Source of the DNA: Planococcus donghaensis
Lineage (GTDB): Bacteria; Bacillota; Bacilli; Bacillales_A; Planococcaceae
Assembly: GCF_001687665.2 (NCBI RefSeq)
Contig: NZ_CP016543.2
Span: 3,100,001-3,164,000 of the forward strand
DNA: 64,000 nt
Direction: 5' to 3'
The notes under the pieces were generated by a model. That model was not told the origin of the DNA, did not search any database, and saw only the letters and a list, made by a program, of their open reading frames with translations. Shown here piece after piece: positions 60,899 through 64,000 of this stretch. The translations under genes and the position numbers were made by a program. Within the stretch, counting starts at the first letter, position 1; each line of letters starts with the position of its first letter.

Positions 60899-62203
60899 AT
60901 GAAACAATTAACAGGAAACGCTTTTCATTATGGCTGGGTCATTATCGCGATCGCTGCCTTGTCTCAATTTTTCTCTGGACCTGGACAAACATATTCTAAT
61001 TCGATTTTCATCGACTACTATATAGAGGAATTCGGTTGGAGCCGCTCGACGGTTTCGGGAATCTACTCAGCTGCGACATTAACTGCAGGGTTTATGTTAT
61101 TTTTTGTCGGCCGCCTAATTGACCGAAACGGTTCGCGAAAAATGGCTGTGACCGTTTCCATCGCCTTGGCAGTGGCTTGCTTTTTCAACAGTTTCGTTAC
61201 CAGTTTGGTTATGTTGTTTATCGGCTTCTTTTTTATACGGCTCCTTGGTCAAGGTTCTATGGCACTTATTTCAAGCTCACTTATCCCTCAATGGTTTGTT
61301 AAAAAGAGAGGGCGCGCTATTAGCATTGCCGCAATTGGTGGATTAGTCAGCTCGGCGGCTTTTCCTTTACTAAATGTCTGGCTAATTGAAGCATTTGGCT
61401 GGCGCAGTTCATGGCTGATTTTAGGTGCCATCATTGTTGTCTGCTTTACGCCTCTCGCTCTTTTTCTGATTCAAAATTCACCTGAAGAAATGGGCTTATT
61501 GCCCGATAATGGGGAAATCCTTAAAAACAAACTCCCCAAAAAAGAAGCGGTTGAAGTTAGTTGGGCAGTAAAGGAAGCTTCTAAAACCCGCGCTTTTTGG
61601 TTATTGTTGCTATGTGCCGCTATACCCGGAATCGTTAATACCGGATTAACCTTCCATTTGGTATCGATCTTCGCTGAAAAATCTTTATCGTTAGAAACAG
61701 CTGCTGGTATCTTAAGCTTAACAGCATTGATTGGCTTGCCGATTACTTTTATCACAGGTATCTTGTTGGAAAAAGTAAAAGTCCAGTACATGCTTGCAGT
61801 CGTTTTTGCAGGGGAACTTTTTTCTATATTGCTTCTTCAAAAAGTAGATGTTTTCGCTGGGGCCGTTATTTTCGGTTTAGTTTGGGGCATTAGTATGGGG
61901 ATTGAGCGGATTGTCATGGCTGTGGTATGGCCAAATTATTTTGGCAGAAAACATATCGGGAGTTTAAGTGGTATTGCAATGGCTATGGTTGTTACTGGTT
62001 CCGCACTCGGACCATTGCCGCTCGGCATTGCTTTTGACTTTTTTGGTGGATATGTAGAAATCTTGTGGATTTTAATGATTTTCCCGGCCTTTGGCATGCT
62101 TGCCGCTTTGCTAGCACACCCGCCTGTAAAACAGGATGAAGGCATCCAAAAACGGGTTGACCATACAAATCGACCTGCTAAAAACCCTTTACTCATGGAG
62201 TAA
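60899..62203 (+). CDS. MFS transporter, oxalate/formate-monocarboxylate type
   Basis: A 434-residue 12-helix permease. It begins MKQLTGNAFHYGWVIIAIAAL and shows the MFS loop 2-3 motif GRLIDRNGSRK (about residues 69-79) and its counterpart near residue 285. The N-terminal FHYGWVII..SQFFSGPGQTYSNSIFID resembles the OFA/monocarboxylate porter group. TTGGAGATGCACT before the ATG at 60899 sets the start and discards 32 residues of the longest frame. The substrate is unknown. It is transcribed divergently from the B12-riboswitch operon and carries no riboswitch itself. Confidence 0.85.
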   Translation: MKQLTGNAFHYGWVIIAIAALSQFFSGPGQTYSNSIFIDYYIEEFGWSRSTVSGIYSAATLTAGFMLFFVGRLIDRNGSRKMAVTVSIALAVACFFNSFVTSLVMLFIGFFFIRLLGQGSMALISSSLIPQWFVKKRGRAISIAAIGGLVSSAAFPLLNVWLIEAFGWRSSWLILGAIIVVCFTPLALFLIQNSPEEMGLLPDNGEILKNKLPKKEAVEVSWAVKEASKTRAFWLLLLCAAIPGIVNTGLTFHLVSIFAEKSLSLETAAGILSLTALIGLPITFITGILLEKVKVQYMLAVVFAGELFSILLLQKVDVFAGAVIFGLVWGISMGIERIVMAVVWPNYFGRKHIGSLSGIAMAMVVTGSALGPLPLGIAFDFFGGYVEILWILMIFPAFGMLAALLAHPPVKQDEGIQKRVDHTNRPAKNPLLME

Positions 62204-62213
62204 AGGGTTTTTT
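62180..62213 (+). terminator. Intrinsic terminator overlapping the MFS gene end
   Basis: AAAACCCTTTACT and AGTAAAGGGTTTTTT; the first arm encodes the last residues of the transporter. Confidence 0.85.
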
Positions 62214-62278
62214 AGAAACTTCCGCTCTGCCACACACAAAAAAAAGGATGCCCTTTTGGACAACCCTCGACATTTTAT

Positions 62279-62464
62279 CTATGCATCGACCCATACAGAA
62301 GCTTTTTCTTTATCTGTTTTCGGTTCGTCCGCTTTTTTGTTATTTTTGCTAGTATACGGTTTGAAACTCTTTGCTTTGTTTGCGCCAGATTTCCAGCGAG
62401 TCCAGCCTTTTTTGCCAGTTCCTTGACCCGTACCACTTTTTGCTTTCGCTTTTGCTTTGCTCAT
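62279..62464 (-). CDS. Small basic DUF3934-like protein
   Basis: A 61-residue, very basic protein. The N-terminus MSKAKAKAKSGTGQGTGKKG is followed by WTRWKSGANKAKSFKPYTSK, matching the short DUF3934 family of Bacillota. Its charge suggests nucleic-acid or ribosome association, but no function is known. TGGAGTG before the ATG at 62464 is preferred over the start three codons upstream. It is monocistronic. Confidence 0.75.
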   Translation of the reverse strand: MSKAKAKAKSGTGQGTGKKGWTRWKSGANKAKSFKPYTSKNNKKADEPKTDKEKASVWVDA

Positions 62465-62540
62465 TTTAATCACTCCATTACTGCTACGATGATGTACAGC
62501 TTATCACATCACGGCCTCTAGTGAAACAGAAACCTTTTCG

Positions 62541-63020
62541 TTAAGAGCGAGTAAGTACTTTTTCGATGTCTTTTCTAAACGACTCCGGCGTATCTTTTGG
62601 AGAAAAACGGGATACAATATCGCCATTTGCGTCCACTAAAAACTTCGTGAAATTCCATTTGATATCACTTGTTAAAAACCCTTTTGTATTGCTCGTTAAA
62701 TACTTAAAAAGTGGATGCGCATCGCTTCCGTTCACTTTCACTAAATCATGCATCGGGAACGTCACCCCATAGGTCATACGGCAAGCTTCTTGTGCTTGTG
62801 CCCCTGTAGCTTCTTCTTGCTTAAACTGATTCGACGGGAACCCTAGAACGACTAGCCCTTGTTCTTTGTATTCTTCGTATAATTTTTCGAGACCATCAAA
62901 CTGATCGCGTAGTCCGCATTTTGTTGCAGTGTTCACAATTAACAGGGTTTTGCCTTTATATTCACTTAATGAGTACTCTTCACCGTTTGGTTTTGATACT
63001 TCAATATCGTAAATAGTCAT
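62541..63020 (-). CDS. Glutathione peroxidase-family thiol peroxidase
   Basis: A 159-residue peroxidase. The peroxidatic motif is VNTATKCGLRDQFDGLE (about residues 27-43), with Cys in place of selenocysteine. GFPSNQF (about 60-66) and the WNFTKFLVD motif (about 128-136) supply the Gln, Trp and Asn of the active site. The second Cys at EACRMTYG fits a thioredoxin-dependent two-Cys mechanism. AAGGAGTG before the ATG at 63020 sets the start. It lies just after ohrR on the same strand and may be co-transcribed. Confidence 0.9.
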   Translation of the reverse strand: MTIYDIEVSKPNGEEYSLSEYKGKTLLIVNTATKCGLRDQFDGLEKLYEEYKEQGLVVLGFPSNQFKQEEATGAQAQEACRMTYGVTFPMHDLVKVNGSDAHPLFKYLTSNTKGFLTSDIKWNFTKFLVDANGDIVSRFSPKDTPESFRKDIEKVLTRS

Positions 63021-63056
63021 CTTGCTCACTCCTTATTTACTGATTCACGCGACTTT

Positions 63057-63494
63057 TTACAAATTCATTGTTTTAAACGCTGCGTTCAACTCTTTTAAGT
63101 TCTGCATTAACGTCATTGCATTTATGCCCATAAAATTGCAACTCTCCACTTTTTCAAAAACGGCTCTTTCGATAGCCGATTGTTCGTTTTGCGCTTTTTC
63201 GGTCAACGCAATTACAAATGCACGTTTATCTTTTTCCGATTGTTGTTTCGATAAATGGCCATTATCAATCATTCGTTTAATGATTGGATTTAATGTACCA
63301 GTTCCTAGTCCCAACCGTTCCCCGATATCTTTCGACAGCAATTCGGGCTCCTCCCACAGAACAAGAAGCACCAAGTATTGTGAAAAAGTTAAATTGAAGG
63401 GTTCTAATGCTCTTGCATACATTTTTGAAAAATTGCTAGAAGCTTTGTACACTTCAAAACACAGTTGTTGCTCGAGTTTCGTCGGTTTCTCCAT
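63057..63494 (-). CDS. ohrR: OhrR-type MarR-family peroxide sensor
   Basis: A 145-residue MarR-family repressor. The N-terminal sensing cysteine lies in LEQQLCFEVYKAS (Cys12), the position used by OhrR proteins. The winged helix region is LSKDIGERLGLGTGTLNPIIKRMIDNGHL (about residues 53-81). It is a one-Cys type: no second conserved Cys near the C-terminus of the dimer interface is seen except Cys in VESCNFMG. Organic peroxides oxidise the Cys and release DNA. It lies 23 nt after ohr, on the same strand. Confidence 0.9.
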   Translation of the reverse strand: MEKPTKLEQQLCFEVYKASSNFSKMYARALEPFNLTFSQYLVLLVLWEEPELLSKDIGERLGLGTGTLNPIIKRMIDNGHLSKQQSEKDKRAFVIALTEKAQNEQSAIERAVFEKVESCNFMGINAMTLMQNLKELNAAFKTMNL

Positions 63495-63517
63495 TTACAT
63501 CTCACCTATACTGGTTA

Positions 63518-63937
63518 TTATAGAACAGTTATTTCTACATCTACAGATCCTGCAATCGCTTTTGAATACGGGCAGGTTTTATGCGCTTTTTCTACATATT
63601 CTTGTTTTAGTTCTTCATCAATGCCAGTTATATCGACTACCAGTTTGACCGCTAGTTTTACGCCGCCATTTGCTTTGTCTCCGATTAACGCAACAGTTGC
63701 TGTTACTTCACTTTTCTCTATCTCCACTTTACCAGCTTCAAGTACTAATTCCAACGCGCTGTTAAAGCAGGCGCTATAGCCAGCCGCAAAAAGTTGTTCT
63801 GGATTTGTCGCAGTTGTAGCAGATCCACCAAGCGCTTGAGGTTTTGCTACGTCCATATAAAAAATATTGTCCGGAGAATACACCGCTCCGTCTCTTCCGC
63901 CTGTATTGGTCATTGTTGTTTCAAATAATGTTTTCAT
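63518..63937 (-). CDS. ohr: Organic hydroperoxide resistance protein
   Basis: A 139-residue OsmC/Ohr-family peroxidase. Both catalytic cysteines are present: AAGYSACFNSALELV (about residue 55) and HKTCPYSKAI (about 119). The N-terminus LFETTMTNTGGRDG and the loop SPDNIFYMDVAKPQALGG are typical. It reduces organic hydroperoxides with lipoyl thiols. AAGAGGAGG precedes the ATG. Two operator-like repeats upstream indicate OhrR control. Confidence 0.93.
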   Translation of the reverse strand: MKTLFETTMTNTGGRDGAVYSPDNIFYMDVAKPQALGGSATTATNPEQLFAAGYSACFNSALELVLEAGKVEIEKSEVTATVALIGDKANGGVKLAVKLVVDITGIDEELKQEYVEKAHKTCPYSKAIAGSVDVEITVL

Positions 63938-63960
63938 TGTATGTAGTCCTCCTCTTATTT

Positions 63961-64000
63961 ATATCGCACACGACTTACATTAAACTATATCGTACACGAT
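63961..64000 (-). promoter_or_regulatory. Candidate OhrR operator pair upstream of ohr
   Basis: ATATCGCACACGAC (63961-63974) and ATATCGTACACGAT (63987-64000) repeat at a distance of 26 bases; each core (ATCGTACACGAT) is nearly palindromic. The second runs to the window edge. Confidence 0.6.

Noticed and set aside
1-64000. tRNA, rRNA, prophage or intact insertion sequence
   Set aside because: None was recognised by reading; only an IS-end-like repeat and a dead acetyltransferase fragment were seen.

Overview
The window looks like the chromosome of a low-to-moderate GC Bacillota, most likely Planococcaceae (Planococcus or a close relative). The basis is gene content: YolD, FusB-type EF-G-binding protein, RibT, a DUF4362 lipoprotein, a DUF3934 basic protein, OhrR/Ohr, LexA boxes of the Bacillus type, strong GGAGG ribosome binding sites and many TTG/GTG starts. 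The genus is inferred from this content, not proven.

Region 1 (1-16.6 kb) is an AT-rich accessory island. It opens with the upstream part of a type 3-like BREX locus read leftwards (ribbon-helix-helix gene, brxF, brxC, and a DPPY methyltransferase cut by the window edge). A two-gene McrBC-like restriction module follows: an McrB-type AAA+ protein and a DUF2357/PD-(D/E)XK nuclease. Then come small genes of unknown function. Two of them are paralogues that share an HAIQRFQERV motif, with a third degenerate copy nearby. Each intact paralogue follows tandem mini-hairpins whose stems show compensatory base changes and a 46-nt period. A helicase-like ATPase, a zinc-ribbon protein, a lipoprotein and a dead acetyltransferase gene complete the island.

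Region 2 (16.6-34 kb) holds an SOS-controlled yolD, an AbrB-type regulator with a coiled-coil partner, an oxidoreductase, a membrane-anchored nuclease, and a complete sucrose/fructo-oligosaccharide cluster (LacI regulator, two permeases, binding protein, GH32 hydrolase, fructokinase, YesL). The cluster has a readable promoter with flanking operators and a cre site. Next are an acetyltransferase, an AbrB protein downstream of a LexA box, a DUF4362 lipoprotein, an SDR and a patatin phospholipase.

Region 3 (34.7-48.1 kb) starts with a C4 acid-sugar catabolic cluster (GntP permease, class II aldolase, OtnK-type kinase, GarR-like dehydrogenase, divergent GntR regulator with three operator-like palindromes and cre sites). 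Redox enzymes follow, then a sortase beside its probable MPATG-anchored substrate. Four copies of a dispersed intergenic element with an exact 21-bp internal period lie between 31.7 and 45.7 kb.

Region 4 (48.3-64 kb) is mainly core functions: an adaA-alkA-ogt alkylation-repair operon with 4-nt overlaps, fusB, an SDR, pabA with a pabB-pabC fusion, ribT, and a ribonucleotide reductase operon (thioesterase-nrdE-nrdF-flavodoxin). That operon lies behind a cobalamin riboswitch and an intrinsic terminator, so a B12-independent reductase appears to be B12-controlled. The end carries an MFS transporter, glutathione peroxidase and ohrR-ohr with two operator-like repeats. No tRNA, rRNA, intact transposase, prophage or CRISPR array was seen.
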